A DNA stretch of 64,000 bases from Lineus longissimus. Taxonomy: Eukaryota; Nemertea; Pilidiophora; Heteronemertea; Lineidae. The first letter of the stretch is position 1. Each line of letters opens with the position of its first letter. Location: contig NC_088320.1 in assembly GCF_910592395.1 (NCBI RefSeq), positions 3,782,001 to 3,846,000 of the forward strand, written 5' to 3'. The translations under genes were made by a program, and so were the position numbers. Of the stretch, positions 63,001 to 64,000 are shown piece after piece. Below the pieces are notes generated by a model. The model saw only the letters and a program-made list of their open reading frames with translations. It had not been told where the DNA came from and did no database searches.

Positions 63001-64000
63001 GGTACCAAAGACCACGATTCGATATTTGAGGCTTTGTTTCTCCAGCCATAAATTTCTGTTTGAACAGTAGTATAGGACAGATACTCCAGGCGACTTAATT
63101 TCTTTTATTTTTCGCACGACTTCGGTTTGGAACAGATGGGGTAGTTTTGTTTGACACAAGGTTCTCGGAGAGTCAAGAACGATTATGGTAGCGTTGTTAC
63201 AATCATAGACATTCAAAGTATATCAGTATGACTGTACATATATATGTAGAGTAGGGAAGGATGAGAAAAAAGGCTGGGTTTTCGCTTTCAAGGTCGAAAA
63301 TCAATTCTGAAATAGAAGATCTTAATCAAGAATCTTACAAGGCTGTTGTCTGGATTTTTCCCCTTGGACCTCTCTCAGAAGTTGACTTCCTTGCACCAGG
63401 CCTTATTTTGAGCCTGTTATTATGAACCTGTTTGGGAATATACTTAAAACGCATAAATACAATAAATGCATCCATTTTCATTGGACAGTATTGCTACATG
63501 TATAGTCTTTTATTATCCAATTCCACAAATTATTGTTCTCTTCAATCATCATTTCTGAAACAGCTGGTAAAACAAACGGTGCATCATGCAAAAGCAACAA
63601 TCATGTCTGACTCGACATGCCTGAGGAAACAAGCAGCAGGTCGGTGAGAAGAATCTCCACCGGCGCAAGCTGGCGGACACTGATGTCGGCTTGCGTTGAC
63701 GCAGCCACCCCTACGGCGCAAAGTAAGACGAGGTGGCGTCATCATTGTTGGTTCTAGCAGTTGGTTAGAGGGCCCTATAATGTGCAAACAGAGTGTAGCG
63801 GCCATTCAAACCGTAGAGACTCTGTTTCGTTGGGTATGACTGTCCTCCAGAAACAAATTAGAATCAGAGATATTCTGACATGTGCTTTCGGGCCATGATT
63901 GTGTCAGCATATTGACGGTGCGAAAGAGCGACGCGTGTGAAAGGCGCGGAATAGAAACCTAGCTTTCAGTTTCATACTCTGTAAATTGATTCAGCTGACG
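60018..64000 (+). other. First intron of the Lox-type Hox gene (incomplete)
   Basis: Neither strand shows a WFQN-bearing homeobox exon or any other recognised gene. A GC-richer patch near 63,630-63,790 looks unlike the surrounding AT-rich sequence and may be transposon-derived. Confidence 0.7.

Overview
The window is animal nuclear DNA: spliced genes with GT-AG introns, sparse coding, minisatellites and interspersed repeats. The homeodomain encoded near 25.5 kb is of the posterior Hox type found in lophotrochozoans (Post2), and a central-class Hox first exon with a YPWM motif lies downstream on the same strand. I therefore read the window as the 5' (posterior) flank and end of a lophotrochozoan Hox cluster. 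The phylum (brachiopod, mollusc, annelid or other) cannot be settled from this sequence.

Layout. (1) 0.4-1.6 kb, plus strand: the last three coding exons of PDSS1 (long-chain prenyl diphosphate synthase subunit 1, for the ubiquinone side chain). (2) 2.3-10.8 kb, minus strand: two complete tandem paralogues, each with eight exons of matching phase. They encode secreted proteins of the sphingomyelinase D / phospholipase D family (GDPD-like fold, the family of spider dermonecrotic toxins and many non-venom homologues). Both have a signal-peptide exon and an unusual cysteine-rich last exon, and both lack the catalytic histidines. (3) 10.8-18.5 kb: no protein gene recognised. It holds a tRNA-Trp, a duplicated non-coding module with octamer and E-box sequences, and a 50-bp minisatellite. 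(4) 18.5-25.7 kb, plus strand: Post2, with a TATA box, a probable 5' UTR exon, a coding exon 1 and a homeobox exon 2. (5) 25.7-59.6 kb: about 34 kb without a recognisable protein gene. It carries two identical tRNA-Lys genes, a foldback element, a composite tandem element ending in a (GAC)n microsatellite and a hairpin, and a 42-bp minisatellite. (6) 59.6-60.0 kb, plus strand: exon 1 of a central-class Hox gene (Lox4/Lox2 type by position). Its homeobox exon is not in the window, so its first intron exceeds 3.9 kb.

How the parts relate. Post2 and the Lox-type gene share orientation, with the posterior gene upstream, as expected in an intact Hox cluster. No second posterior Hox gene (Post1) is visible in the roughly 18 kb upstream of Post2. 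That flank is occupied by unrelated genes, so the window probably shows the cluster edge. The most unusual content is the pair of catalytic-residue-deficient SMaseD/PLD-like genes. Their reading frames and splice sites are intact, which suggests retained function without the classical chemistry.
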